Assembly (NCBI RefSeq): GCF_002735645.1 | Contig: NZ_PDZG01000011.1 | Coordinates: 21,851-85,850, forward strand | DNA: 64,000 bases | Reading direction: 5' to 3' | From: Iodobacter sp. BJB302 | Lineage (GTDB): Bacteria; Pseudomonadota; Gammaproteobacteria; Burkholderiales; Chitinibacteraceae | Part shown: positions 18,902 through 28,145 of the stretch, in pieces | Position numbering within the stretch: position 1 is the stretch's first letter | How the letters are laid out: every line of letters begins with the position of its first letter | Notes under the pieces: generated by a model | The model's database searches: none | What the model was told of the DNA's origin: nothing | The model's input: the letters and a program-made list of their open reading frames with translations, nothing else | Program-made: the position numbers and the translations under genes

Positions 18902-19897
18902 ATGCGTACTTTACTAGCAGCCATTCTGGCTCTTACTGTCACTTCTTCCTTCGCGGCCGAAGCGCCGATCGTGATCAAGTTCAGCCACGTTGTTGCCGTG
19001 GACACCCCTAAGGGCAAAGCTGCTGAATACTTTAAAAAAATCGCCGAAGAGCGCACCAAGGGCCGGGTTAAGGTAGAAGTTTATCCAAATAGCCAGCTTT
19101 ACAAAGACAAAGAAGAAATGGAAGCCCTGCAGCTGGGCGCAGTACAAATGCTGGCCCCCAGCCTAGCTAAATTTGGCCCGCTAGGTGTTAAAGAATTCGA
19201 GATATTCGATCTGCCGTATATTTTTGACAGCTACGCCGAAGTCGATAAGGTCATGAAAGGCCCAATCGGAGCCAAGCTGTTTACCAAGCTGGAAAGCAAG
19301 GGTATTAAAGCGCTGGGCTTCTGGGAAAACGGCTTTAAAAACTTCTCCAGCAACAAACCCATCCGCACGCCAGACGATCTGCGCGGCATGAAAGTACGGA
19401 TTCAATCTTCGAAAGTGCTGGACGAAGAAATGCGTGCCGTGGGTGCCCTGCCACAGGTTATGGCCTTTTCTGAGGTTTACCAGGCACTACAAACCGGTGT
19501 AGTAGACGGCACCGAGCTGGAGCCATCCAACCTTTACACCAGCAAAGCCTTTGAAGTACAAAAGCACCTCACCCTCACCAACCACGGCTTCCTTGGCTAT
19601 GCCGTAATCGTCAACAAAACCTTCTGGGAAGGCCTGCCTGCCGACATTCGCGCCACGCTCACCACGGCAATGAATGACTCATCCAATTACGCCAACCAGA
19701 TTGCCAAGCAAGAGACCGACAAAGCCCTGGCCGCCATCAAAGCCAGCGGCAAAACCACCATCTACACCCCAACCGCCGCCGAGCGCGCAGCCTTTCGCAA
19801 AGCCCTCATCCCCGTCCACCAAAAAATGGCCTCCCGCTTCGGCCAGGACTTGCTGACCGAGATTTATAAAGAGACGGCTTTTAAGCCGGTTGAGTAA
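18902..19897 (+). CDS. dctP: TRAP transporter C4-dicarboxylate-binding protein DctP
   Basis: 331 residues with a Sec signal peptide (MRTLLAAILALTVTSSFAAE). DctP/TAXI-family fold; DctP features such as KFSHVVAVDTPKGKAAEYFK, the conserved Arg in GMKVRIQSSKVL and EVYQALQTGVVDGTE are present. It captures C4-dicarboxylates in the periplasm for the DctQM permease. Start at ATG 18902 with GGAG at 18892-18895. Unusually, 879 bp of repeats separate it from dctQ. Confidence 0.93.
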   Translation: MRTLLAAILALTVTSSFAAEAPIVIKFSHVVAVDTPKGKAAEYFKKIAEERTKGRVKVEVYPNSQLYKDKEEMEALQLGAVQMLAPSLAKFGPLGVKEFEIFDLPYIFDSYAEVDKVMKGPIGAKLFTKLESKGIKALGFWENGFKNFSSNKPIRTPDDLRGMKVRIQSSKVLDEEMRAVGALPQVMAFSEVYQALQTGVVDGTELEPSNLYTSKAFEVQKHLTLTNHGFLGYAVIVNKTFWEGLPADIRATLTTAMNDSSNYANQIAKQETDKALAAIKASGKTTIYTPTAAERAAFRKALIPVHQKMASRFGQDLLTEIYKETAFKPVE

Positions 19898-20021
19898 AGG
19901 GATTTGAAGGAAGGCAAGGTGCCTATGCGCTAACGCGTGGGCATTAAAACTTATCCCCTACAACTTCTGCTTAGGGCAAGAGCTAAGGACTGGGTTCAAA
20001 TTTAACAGCCAAATATTTCGT

Positions 20022-20090
20022 CATTCCCGCGCAGGCGGGAATCCAGTGGCACTGCTAGATCCCCAATAAAAACACTCGGGGATGACGGTG
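20022..20090. repeat. dRS3-like inverted repeat and companion hairpin
   Basis: ATTCCC-N8-GGGAAT at 20023-20042 is the 20-bp pattern of neisserial dRS3 elements. A second hairpin of similar type (ATCCCC...CGGGGAT) follows around 20060-20083. It lies in the dctP-dctQ gap. Confidence 0.6.
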
Positions 20091-20124
20091 GTTTTATTTC
20101 GGGAAATTATTTCGTGCCAGAGCC

Positions 20125-20393
20125 TAGGGTCTGTTGACGTTTCATTCACGGCTGCGTTGGCTGCAGTTTTGGGGCTGAACAAGGCAAAAATTGCGACATG
20201 GCACGAGTACCATTAGCGATTTTTAACGATGTGCAGCCCCAAAAATGCAGTCAACCCGAAGGGCTGAGCCGGAAAACGGCCATTCACTGCGTTATGCTCC
20301 TCGACAATAACCAGTTATTGCCTTCGTCGCATGCCTTGTGCTTGGCCGTTTTCCGGCTCAGCGCAATTGTGAATGAAACGTCAACAGACCCTA
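20125..20393. mobile_element. MITE-like element with 24-bp perfect terminal inverted repeats
   Basis: AGGGTCTGTTGACGTTTCAT... at 20126-20149 is matched exactly in inverted orientation at 20369-20392. The ~268-bp interior holds two more nested inverted repeats: CTGCAGTTTTGGGGCTG against CAGCCCCAAAAATGCAG, and GCTGAGCCGGAAAACGGCC against GGCCGTTTTCCGGCTCAGC. No transposase is encoded. TA flanks both ends (20125-20126, 20392-20393), which may be part of the ends or a target duplication. A short open frame across it is not a gene. Confidence 0.8.
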
Positions 20394-20460
20394 AGCAATT
20401 TGATTTTGCATTAGTAAACAACAAGACGATGACCTCGCTCGCGAGCATTGGGCTTAAATC

Positions 20461-20692
20461 CCCCTTGAAACACGCCGAGCGAGGAATGATTAGCTCGGGG
20501 TTTCGGTAAAGGGGTAGCGAGGCAGCGAGCGCGCAGCCTTTGCCGCCGAGCTAATTATCCGCAGTGAGGGGCCTTCGTGTTTCGTGGGGTCGCCTTCTTT
20601 CGCTTCCTTTCTTGGCGAAGCAAGAAAGGAAGGCCCCCGCGGTGGCTACCGCTCCTAAATCACCGTGCCGTAGGGCACTAAACAAACTTTTT
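20461..20692 (+). repeat. Dispersed intergenic repeat, copy 2
   Basis: Same family as 11113-11338: CCCCTTGAAACACGCC start, GTGTTTCGTGGGGTCGCC centre, CCTTTCTTG...CAAGAAAGG hairpin and GTGCCGTAGGGCAC end hairpin. It is more divergent in the first 90 bp. It lies just before dctQ, inside what should be a single TRAP operon. Confidence 0.85.
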
Positions 20693-20776
20693 AGAACTGC
20701 AGCGGCGGGTTTTAGCCGCCCTACGAGGGGCCACTCGCCCCTCTTACAAGCCCCCACCGTCCCTTCGGAGACTTTC

Positions 20777-21379
20777 ATGAAAATACTCGATCACCTGGAA
20801 GAGTGGCTCATTGCCTCGCTGATGGCGGTGGCGACGCTGGTGATTTTTATCGCCGTGCTCCACCGCTACGCCTCCGGAGCCCATCTGCCCATCATCCAAA
20901 ACTGGTTGCTCAGCATCAATCTTTCTTGGGCTCAAGAGCTGTGCATTATTTTATTTGTTTGGATGGCAAAATTTGGCGCGGCCTATGGGGTGCGTACCGG
21001 CATTCACGTCGGAGTCGATGTAATGATTAACCGGCTAGAGCCTAAGTATCGCACCGCCTTTGTCATGATTGGCCTGCTTGCTGGCGCATTATTTACCGGT
21101 ATTGTGGCGGTGCTTGGCACGCAGTTTGTGTGGGGAAATGGCGCGCATTATGCATTTAGCCATGCTTTTGGTATGGCAATGGGCAATCTCTACGAAGGCC
21201 CAACCACCCCAGATTTAGAGTGGCCCACTTGGATGGTTTACAGCGCCATTCCACTAGGCACCAGCCTGATGTGTTTCCGGTTTTTACAAGTTGCCACCAC
21301 CTTTATGCGTACCGGCGAGCTGCCTCACCACGATGTAGCCCACGTTGAAGGCTTAGAAGAAGAAGGAAAAGCAGTATGA
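20777..21379 (+). CDS. dctQ: TRAP transporter small permease DctQ
   Basis: 200 residues with four membrane spans, and the DctQ pattern SWAQELCIILFVWMAKFGAAYGVRTGIHVGVDV in the middle. It is the small membrane subunit that bridges DctP and DctM. Start at ATG 20777 with GGAG at 20767-20770; the longer open frame from 20564 reads through the repeat and is spurious. Ends in a 4-bp overlap with dctM. Confidence 0.92.
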   Translation: MKILDHLEEWLIASLMAVATLVIFIAVLHRYASGAHLPIIQNWLLSINLSWAQELCIILFVWMAKFGAAYGVRTGIHVGVDVMINRLEPKYRTAFVMIGLLAGALFTGIVAVLGTQFVWGNGAHYAFSHAFGMAMGNLYEGPTTPDLEWPTWMVYSAIPLGTSLMCFRFLQVATTFMRTGELPHHDVAHVEGLEEEGKAV

Positions 21380-22749
21380 GCACCATTCCCGCACCAGAAA
21401 CGCACTGGTCAATCAAAATACCCGCCTTGGTATTTGGTTCTTTAGCAATTATCGCCATCGTTGGCGGCAAAAAAGCCGTAGTGTTCTGCCTGCTGCTGGC
21501 GCTGATGGCCACCGGCATGCCAATCTCTATTGCGCTGGGGCTAACCGTACTCACCTTCTTATTCACCATGACCAATGTGCCTATCGAATCGGTGGCGCTG
21601 AAATTGTTCACGGGGATTGAAAAGTTTGAAATTATGGCCATTCCCTTTTTTATTCTGGCCGGTAATTTCTTAACCCACGGTGGGGTTGCCCGCCGCATGA
21701 TCGATTTTGCCACCAGCATGGTGGGCCACTTTCACGGTGGCTTGGGCCTTGCAGGTGTGCTGGCCTGTGCACTCTTTGCTGCGGTTTCTGGCTCCAGCCC
21801 GGCCACGGTAGTGGCGATTGGTTCCATCCTCTTGCCCGCCATGATTAAGCAGGGGTTTCCACGTCAGTTTGGTGCAGGGGTGATTACTACAGCAGGCGCT
21901 TTGGGGATTTTGATTCCGCCATCCATTGCCATGGTGATGTTCTCGGTGGCCACCAATACCTCGGTTGGCGCGCTGTTTATGGCAGGGGTTGTGCCCGGCC
22001 TGATGCTGGCGTTTTTTCTGGGGCTGACCACCTGGTGGCGCGCACGCAAATTTGGCTATCCCCGCATGCCCAAGGCCACAGCGGGCGAGCGCTGGAGCGC
22101 ATTTCGCCGCTCGGTTTGGGGGCTAATGCTCATCGTACTGGTACTGGGCGGGATCTACACCGGCGTGTTTACCCCAACCGAAGCCGCGGCCATTGCCGCC
22201 GTGTACGCTTTTATCATCGCCGTGTTTGTCTACCGCGATTTACCGCTCAGCCGCGTGCCTAAAGTGCTGCTCGATTCCGCCAGCATGAGCGCCATGCTGC
22301 TCTACATCATTACCAATGCGGTCTTATTCTCATTTGTAATGACCAACGAAGGCATTCCACAAGCCATGGCCGACTGGCTACTGGGCATGGGCCTTGGCCC
22401 AATTACCTTCTTGCTGGCAGTGAATATTCTACTGCTCTTAGCAGGCAATGTGATGGAGCCATCGTCCATTATTCTGATCATGGCCCCTATCCTGTTCCCG
22501 GTGGCAGTTAAGCTGGGGATTGATCCGATTCACTTTGGGATTTTGATCACGGTGAATATGGAAGTCGGTATGTGCCATCCACCAGTAGGGCTCAATCTTT
22601 ATGTGGCATCCGGCATTACCAAGATGGGGATTACCGAACTCACCATTGCCGTGTGGCCATGGCTGCTGACCATGCTGGGCTTTTTGCTGCTGGTCACTTA
22701 TGTACCTGCTATCTCTCTCTGGCTGCCAAGAGCGATGGGAATGATGTAG
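21376..22749 (+). CDS. dctM: TRAP transporter large permease DctM
   Basis: 457 residues, 12 or so membrane spans, DctM family. It carries the typical FILAGNFLTHGGVARRMIDF and SGSSPATVVAIGSILLPAM segments and GILIPPSIAMV. The N-terminus has about 45 extra residues before the usual DctM start, including one more hydrophobic segment. Na+-driven uptake of malate, succinate or fumarate is the family role. Confidence 0.93.
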   Translation: MSTIPAPETHWSIKIPALVFGSLAIIAIVGGKKAVVFCLLLALMATGMPISIALGLTVLTFLFTMTNVPIESVALKLFTGIEKFEIMAIPFFILAGNFLTHGGVARRMIDFATSMVGHFHGGLGLAGVLACALFAAVSGSSPATVVAIGSILLPAMIKQGFPRQFGAGVITTAGALGILIPPSIAMVMFSVATNTSVGALFMAGVVPGLMLAFFLGLTTWWRARKFGYPRMPKATAGERWSAFRRSVWGLMLIVLVLGGIYTGVFTPTEAAAIAAVYAFIIAVFVYRDLPLSRVPKVLLDSASMSAMLLYIITNAVLFSFVMTNEGIPQAMADWLLGMGLGPITFLLAVNILLLLAGNVMEPSSIILIMAPILFPVAVKLGIDPIHFGILITVNMEVGMCHPPVGLNLYVASGITKMGITELTIAVWPWLLTMLGFLLLVTYVPAISLWLPRAMGMM

Positions 22750-22947
22750 TCCCGCCCCCAGCGGCATGGATAGCGGCAGCAGCTAAACCAATAAACTTTC
22801 TACAATCATTCACATGCGGCGTAATACGTCTGGAAAAACACCCAGACTGATTACGCCCTACTGAACTCATTTCATACCGCCTTTGATTTCATGTTAGCCA
22901 AGTCGACTTGGGTATAATCATCCCACGATAGATTTTTGGACCCTGCC

Positions 22948-24243
22948 ATGTTGCGTCGCCTTGATTCTCGTTCTGCTGATTTTCAATCACAACTCGCCGC
23001 CCTGCTGGCTTTTGAAACCTCGCAAGATCCGGATGTGGATGCCCGGGTTGCGGCCATTCTCGACGATGTAAAAGCACGCGGCGATGCGGCGGTGGTGGAA
23101 TACACCCAGCGCTTTGACGGCGTGGCAGCGCAAACCATGGCTGAGCTGGAGCTGAGCCAGGCCGAGCTGAAAGCCGCATTCGAGCGCCTGCCCGATGTGC
23201 AGAGAGAAGCGCTCGTCGCCGCAGCAGAGCGGGTACGCAAATATCACGAACACCAAAAAATGGCTTCATGGCAATACACCGATGAAGATGGCACGGTGCT
23301 GGGCCAGCAGGTCACGGCACTCGACAGAGTAGGGATTTACGTACCTGGCGGCAAGGCCAGCTATCCATCCTCTGTATTAATGAATGCCATTCCTGCCCAT
23401 GTGGCCGGTGTAGCCGAAATCATCATGGTGGTGCCCACACCGCGTGGTGAGCGCAACGATCTGGTGCTGGCCGCGGCCTTCGTGGCCGGTGTAAGCCGGG
23501 CATTCTGTATTGGCGGCGCGCAAGCCGTGGGCGCGCTGGCTTTTGGCACCGAAACCGTGCCTGCTGTGGATAAAATCACCGGCCCCGGCAACGCCTATGT
23601 AGCCGCCGCCAAGCGCCGTGTATTTGGTGTGGTAGGCATCGATATGGTGGCTGGCCCATCAGAGATTTTAGTGATTTGCGATGGCACAACAGACCCGGAT
23701 TGGATTGCGATGGATTTATTCAGCCAGGCCGAGCACGATGAAATCGCCCAAGCGATTCTGCTTTGCCCGGATGAAGACTTCATCCAGCAAGTCGCCGCCA
23801 GCATCGAAAAACTCCTCCCCACCATGCCACGCATGGATATTATTCGCGCGTCCCTCACCGGCCGAGGCGCTTTAATCAAGGTAAAAGATCTGCACGAAGC
23901 CTGCGAAATTGCCAATTATATTGCGCCGGAACATCTGGAATTATCCATCGCTACCCCAGAAGTCTACCTGGCTGAGCTGCGTCACGCGGGTGCGATCTTT
24001 ATGGGCAAGTTCACCAGCGAGTCTTTAGGCGATTATTGCGCCGGACCAAACCACGTCCTCCCCACCGCCCGCACCGCCCGCTTCGCCAGCCCGCTGGGCG
24101 TTTACGACTTCCAAAAACGCACGAGCATCATCCAGGTTTCAGAAGCCGGCAGCCAAAAACTAGGCCGCATCGCCAGTACCCTCGCCCACGGAGAAGGCCT
24201 CACCGCCCATGCACGATCGGCGGAGTATCGTTTGAAGGATTGA
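22948..24243 (+). CDS. hisD: Histidinol dehydrogenase HisD
   Basis: 431 residues, the family length. NAD-dependent, zinc-binding enzyme that oxidises L-histidinol to histidine in two steps. Conserved [17 protein letters not shown] and [10 protein letters not shown] segments are present, with the Gln/His zinc ligands in the latter. I start at ATG 22948; an in-frame TTG at 22936 would add four residues. A TATAAT lies at 22913-22918 but with no good -35. Neither hisG before nor hisC after is adjacent. Confidence 0.95.
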   Translation: MLRRLDSRSADFQSQLAALLAFETSQDPDVDARVAAILDDVKARGDAAVVEYTQRFDGVAAQTMAELELSQAELKAAFERLPDVQREALVAAAERVRKYHEHQKMASWQYTDEDGTVLGQQVTALDRVGIYVPGGKASYPSSVLMNAIPAHVAGVAEIIMVVPTPRGERNDLVLAAAFVAGVSRAFCIGGAQAVGALAFGTETVPAVDKITGPGNAYVAAAKRRVFGVVGIDMVAGPSEILVICDGTTDPDWIAMDLFSQAEHDEIAQAILLCPDEDFIQQVAASIEKLLPTMPRMDIIRASLTGRGALIKVKDLHEACEIANYIAPEHLELSIATPEVYLAELRHAGAIFMGKFTSESLGDYCAGPNHVLPTARTARFASPLGVYDFQKRTSIIQVSEAGSQKLGRIASTLAHGEGLTAHARSAEYRLKD

Positions 24244-24293
24244 TCAGTGCGCAAGCTACGGCGAGAAACCCGCCGTAGCTTGAGGCTTAAAAC

Positions 24294-24345
24294 CCAAATT
24301 TTGAAACACTTCGGCACCAGAGAACGCGGAGTTTCACGGAGAAAA
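24294..24345. repeat. Second dispersed repeat family, copy A
   Basis: AACCCAAATTTTGAAACAC...CAGAGAACGCGGAGTTTCACGGAGA shares its layout with the complement of 29858-29944, which reads AACCCAAATCTTGAACCACAGAGAACACAGAG.... These purine-rich intergenic repeats occur here at an island edge and within the sugar ABC cluster. Confidence 0.6.
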
Positions 24346-24441
24346 GAGGACTTTAAATGAAGTCCTTTTCTTTGGTTTTAAGTAGTTTCAAAATGAATAA
24401 TCTGAATTTTAATCACCACTCATAGCACAGGGCTTCAATAT

Positions 24442-24669
24442 CCCCTTGAAACACGCCGTAGCGAGGAACAAGCGGGGCGGGGTTTCGGCAAGGGAGCGAG
24501 GAACGAGCCAATCCCGCCCGCCGCCGACTCGATTGTCCGCAGCGCAGGGGCTTTCGTGTTTCGTGGGGCGGCCTTCTTTGCTTCCTTTCTTGGCCGTTCA
24601 AGAAAGGGAGTCCCCCGCGGGGATGCCGCACCAAAATCAACGTGCCGAAGGCACTAAAAAGATCTTTTC
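24442..24669 (+). repeat. Dispersed intergenic repeat, copy 3
   Basis: Nearly identical to copy 1 over its first 100 bp (including GCGAGGAACAAGCGGGGCGG), with the central GTGTTTCGTGGGG, a hairpin CTTTCTTG...CAAGAAAG whose loop differs, and the end hairpin GTGCCGAAGGCAC. It lies about 200 bp after hisD, at the start of the second accessory island. Confidence 0.85.
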
Positions 24670-24819
24670 GATTTACTCGACGCTGATGAAATACAGCCCA
24701 CCACACAAAAACTCAACCCATCCCCCCGCAACGCAACATTCAATCCCCCCATACCACAACAGCTAAGCTAAAATGAATCTCACCAATGTCCTAAGCCTTA
24801 ATCACTTTCAAGCTAAAGA

Positions 24820-25602
24820 ATGACCTCTGACCAGACTAAACAATTAATTGAACAACTTGAAATGAAAATCAGCTCATTTCAATATGTGCTCGCCTATCGC
24901 AATATCTTTGTGATTAGCTTTTTCAGCTCAGGTGAGATTCTGGATCATAATTATCCTTCGCATGAAACCGCTACCCAACTTGATCATTTCAGTTTTCTGA
25001 TCGGACAGGATAATCTGGCCGCGATTAAAGCGCTGATTAAAACCTCGGTTAGCGGAGCAGACGGCTGGAAGTTTTTTAACCGCGATTTAAAGCTGCATTT
25101 ATTTCGCGTTAACCAAACCTTATGGCATATCGAGGTTGGCTCTTTAGAAGAAGAAAACGACGCTCATTATCCTAATCCGGATTTCGCTAAGTTTTACAGC
25201 CTAACTGAAACACTGACCGAATTCAGAGAATGGCAAGATAGCGGCGAAATTGATGAAGTACTAGAGCGTATCCGCAGCCAGCATCTGCCACAAATCAGAC
25301 AGGTAAAAGCTACGATCTCAGACCCTATTTTAATTATGTGCCTCGATTTAATCGAAGGCATTGTGGCTTCCGCTGTCAATGATAATGGCGATATTGATAC
25401 CAGCCTGTATGCCCTGCTCACGCCCTCCGAAGTGCAAGTCGCCAAGTTTATTAAAGTAGGCATGTCGACTAAAGAAATTGCACAGAGCTTAAGCGTGGCC
25501 TCTAAAACAGTTGAAAATCATAGAAATAGTTTAAGAAGCAAATTGGGCATTACCAATAAAGGCATTAATCTGCGCAATTATTTAATTAGCTTATCCACTT
25601 AA
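24820..25602 (+). CDS. LuxR-family regulator with PAS-like N-terminal domain
   Basis: 260 residues. The first 130 look like a PAS-type sensor (ISSFQYVLAYRNIFVISFFSSGEILDHNYP), followed by a helical linker (about 130-195) and a LuxR/GerE helix-turn-helix (about 198-255: LTPSEVQVAKFIKVGMSTKEIAQSLSVASKTVENHRNSLRSKLGI). No membrane span and no receiver aspartate, so not a classical response regulator. The arrangement resembles stand-alone PAS-LuxR regulators. Convergent with the chitin-binding protein gene; target unknown. Confidence 0.7.
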   Translation: MTSDQTKQLIEQLEMKISSFQYVLAYRNIFVISFFSSGEILDHNYPSHETATQLDHFSFLIGQDNLAAIKALIKTSVSGADGWKFFNRDLKLHLFRVNQTLWHIEVGSLEEENDAHYPNPDFAKFYSLTETLTEFREWQDSGEIDEVLERIRSQHLPQIRQVKATISDPILIMCLDLIEGIVASAVNDNGDIDTSLYALLTPSEVQVAKFIKVGMSTKEIAQSLSVASKTVENHRNSLRSKLGITNKGINLRNYLISLST

Positions 25603-25645
25603 TCAATTTCCAGTATGAGTAATCTCATTACATTTTCGTAAAAAA

Positions 25646-25675
25646 AGCCCTGCCATCAAAATGGCAGGGCTTTTT
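25646..25675. terminator. Bidirectional terminator
   Basis: AGCCCTGCCAT (25646-25656) pairs perfectly with ATGGCAGGGCT (25661-25671), with A residues before and T residues after. It serves both convergent genes. Confidence 0.95.
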
Positions 25676-25698
25676 ACTTACTGGTCAGCAGCTATGGC

Positions 25699-27909
25699 TT
25701 ATTGGCAAGCAGCGCCTTTAGTCCATACATCGTTTGTGCCTGGCTCATTGCCTTGTGTCCACCATTTATTGGTGTACTCAAAGCCTTTGTGTGAAACCTT
25801 GGTACCACCAGCGGCATAAACTGTTGTTGCAGACCATGCAGCTGCAGCGCAAGTATTTGAGCTGCCTTGTTCAAAACTAACGGCAACACTGCGTGGGCCA
25901 GTTACATTTACCAGGGTAAATGAGCTGCTGATGGCTTGTGCTGCGCCATCTACAGTAATGCTCTTAATTTTGTAGCCAGTATTCGGTGTGATAGTGAAAA
26001 CCTGATTGGTTTTTTCACGCACTTGCACCACGCCAGATGGTGCAATCACACCGCCAGTGCCAGCCGAAGCCGTTACCGGGAAGTAAACTGCAGTTGATGG
26101 ATCATCAATCTTCATATCGCTGTAATTGCCGGTTACGCCGTAGAAATTCTTAGCCGACAGATCAGAGATCTTAGTATTGAGTAAACGCAGCGCCTTCGTA
26201 TCCCCGCCATTAGAAGCCGGATTTAAAGTCAGCACCACATCGGCCCCCTCTTGCTTCAGAGCTAAAGCGCTAAAGTTGTAAGCAAATGCAGCTAAATTAA
26301 CCGTGGTATTGGCAGCTTTAAAGTAATCCACGCTTTTTGCCTTGCCCCAGCCCCATGTGGTTGGGTTCAGCAGTACGGTGAACTCCAGCGAAGAATAGCT
26401 GCCGCTCATATTGCTGAACATATCTGAGGATACTTGTGCAGCTGTTACGCCAGGCAATTCGATCCATGAGTATATGCCACCGTCCGCAGCTTGGGTACCA
26501 ATAAACAAACTGCCGTTGTCCTGGAATATTTTCAGGTGCTTAAAGCCAAGGCCAGAAGTACCCTGAATCTGATCCAGAGCCGGGTTAAAACCAGTTGCGG
26601 TTTGCTTGCCCGACCATGCCAGCTTGTACACAGCAGAAACAACAATCACTGCTGATGGATTAGCCTTTACAGCGGCAGCGGAAACTTTTTCAAGCAAAAC
26701 AGACTGCCCGGCAAACTGCAGCAATGCACCACCTGCGCTGTCTGTTACCGCTAAAGAAGCCAGCGGGTTAGAGCCAGTCCAGTTGCGTAATACAATTTTA
26801 TCTTTACCCACTACAAAATCTTTTACTGTGGTTGTGCCGCCAGGGAACTGGCTGAGATAAATCGTGTTTTTGCCGCCACCGGTATAAACCGTGTCATTAC
26901 CCTGCCCTGCAGATAAAACCTCATCCAGCGGGCCGCCACTAATGGTGTCATCGTTTGGCGTATCAATTTGCGTATCGTAATTACCAAATTTATCGATATA
27001 TGTTGTTACGCAAGTACCTTGCTCATCGCAGGCTACTTTATTGGTGATCAATAAATCAGCCGCCCCCCAGGCACCGCCTAAGTGAGCTGCAGCCAATAAA
27101 CCGGACATAGTGGCTTTAATGGTAATTGGATTGCCATTTTCATCTTTACCTGGCCAAGATTTAGCCAAGGCCTGTGCCCAGGTGATATTGGCAGCGGCCA
27201 GCTTTTCTGACATCACGCCATAGTTAAAGCGCATGGCATCACGAATCACATACTCTTGCTTGGCTGGATTTTTTAAATCAGCAAAGCTGTTCACGCCATT
27301 ACGGCCAGAGAAAGTGCCTTCCCAGCGATTATTATGTGTACCACGTACTTTATTACCGCCAGAACCAGGAATTTCAATTGTGGCTTCAGTAACACCATTT
27401 GCCCATGTTGAATCAGGCGCGAAAATATAGAATTTATCCAGATTTTCTGTCGCTGAAACATACTTCACCGGAGAGTAATAACCGGTATCAATCATTAATG
27501 CTTCGCCAAGCTGATAACCAATAAAACCCCATGCATTTAAAGAGCTGTATTGCATAGTTTTAAACATTGCAGCCTGATCTGCTGCATTTGGATTGTAAAT
27601 AGTATTAAGACCCAGCTTAGTAAAGTACTGATTAACTGTTGTAGGCTCAATAATCAAACTACCGGTAGACGGATCACGCACCGGCACGCCAGGAGTAACA
27701 ACTTTGGCATAGCGCAGAATCGGTGAATTAAAATTCTGTTTATAAAAATCAGCTTTAGCCGGATCAATACCGGATTCAAAAGCACGCATATTATCAAGGA
27801 AGTCCTGGAAAGATCCCTTAGTTGCAGCAGGCGCGGCAATCGCAGCCATAGGCATAGAAACTAATAAACCAGCTAAAATGGTTAAGCGGTGTTTCATTGA
27901 ATTTTTCAT
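25699..27909 (-). CDS. Large secreted multidomain chitin-binding protein
   Basis: 736 residues. Signal peptide 1-26 (ending AIAA). Residues about 33-290 resemble a lysozyme-like region found in some peptidoglycan-active proteins (FESGIDP at 44-50, WGFIGYQLGEALMIDTGYY-type stretch at 127-145, HLGGAWGAADLL at 276-287), with a possible general acid at E45. Residues 320-372 resemble an RTX-type calcium-binding stretch (SAGQGNDTVYTGGGKNT). Residues 612-681 look like an InlB-type beta repeat, and 690-735 are a CBM5/12 chitin-binding module (AWSATTVYAAGGTKVSHKGF...WWTQGNEPG...W). A secreted chitin- or GlcNAc-polymer-active protein is likely; catalytic activity is not established. Confidence 0.6.
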   Translation of the reverse strand: MKNSMKHRLTILAGLLVSMPMAAIAAPAATKGSFQDFLDNMRAFESGIDPAKADFYKQNFNSPILRYAKVVTPGVPVRDPSTGSLIIEPTTVNQYFTKLGLNTIYNPNAADQAAMFKTMQYSSLNAWGFIGYQLGEALMIDTGYYSPVKYVSATENLDKFYIFAPDSTWANGVTEATIEIPGSGGNKVRGTHNNRWEGTFSGRNGVNSFADLKNPAKQEYVIRDAMRFNYGVMSEKLAAANITWAQALAKSWPGKDENGNPITIKATMSGLLAAAHLGGAWGAADLLITNKVACDEQGTCVTTYIDKFGNYDTQIDTPNDDTISGGPLDEVLSAGQGNDTVYTGGGKNTIYLSQFPGGTTTVKDFVVGKDKIVLRNWTGSNPLASLAVTDSAGGALLQFAGQSVLLEKVSAAAVKANPSAVIVVSAVYKLAWSGKQTATGFNPALDQIQGTSGLGFKHLKIFQDNGSLFIGTQAADGGIYSWIELPGVTAAQVSSDMFSNMSGSYSSLEFTVLLNPTTWGWGKAKSVDYFKAANTTVNLAAFAYNFSALALKQEGADVVLTLNPASNGGDTKALRLLNTKISDLSAKNFYGVTGNYSDMKIDDPSTAVYFPVTASAGTGGVIAPSGVVQVREKTNQVFTITPNTGYKIKSITVDGAAQAISSSFTLVNVTGPRSVAVSFEQGSSNTCAAAAWSATTVYAAGGTKVSHKGFEYTNKWWTQGNEPGTNDVWTKGAACQ

Positions 27910-28145
27910 TCGTCTCTCTCAATTGTTTAGGATAAATGCCGTTTAAAAAGCAAATTCTTTTATATTTTTTGAAAAATCTAATACGCAAATCCAAAACCAG
28001 GTCTATTTAATTTCTACACCTCCTTTTATTAAAAATTAAAAATCAAACCAAAGCCGCACTTATCAATCAGCCATTCCCGCAGCCCTTTTTCATCCAGCAT
28101 AAAAAAGCCGGATCTGCGCGGGAATAGCATTACTGAATCAAACAA

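Noticed and set aside
20198..20509. 103-codon plus-strand frame between dctP and dctQ
   Set aside because: It starts inside the MITE-like element and runs out through its right end; explained by the element's palindromes.
20564..20776. 71-residue N-terminal extension of dctQ
   Set aside because: It reads through repeat copy 2; the ATG at 20777 has a good ribosome site and gives the normal DctQ length.
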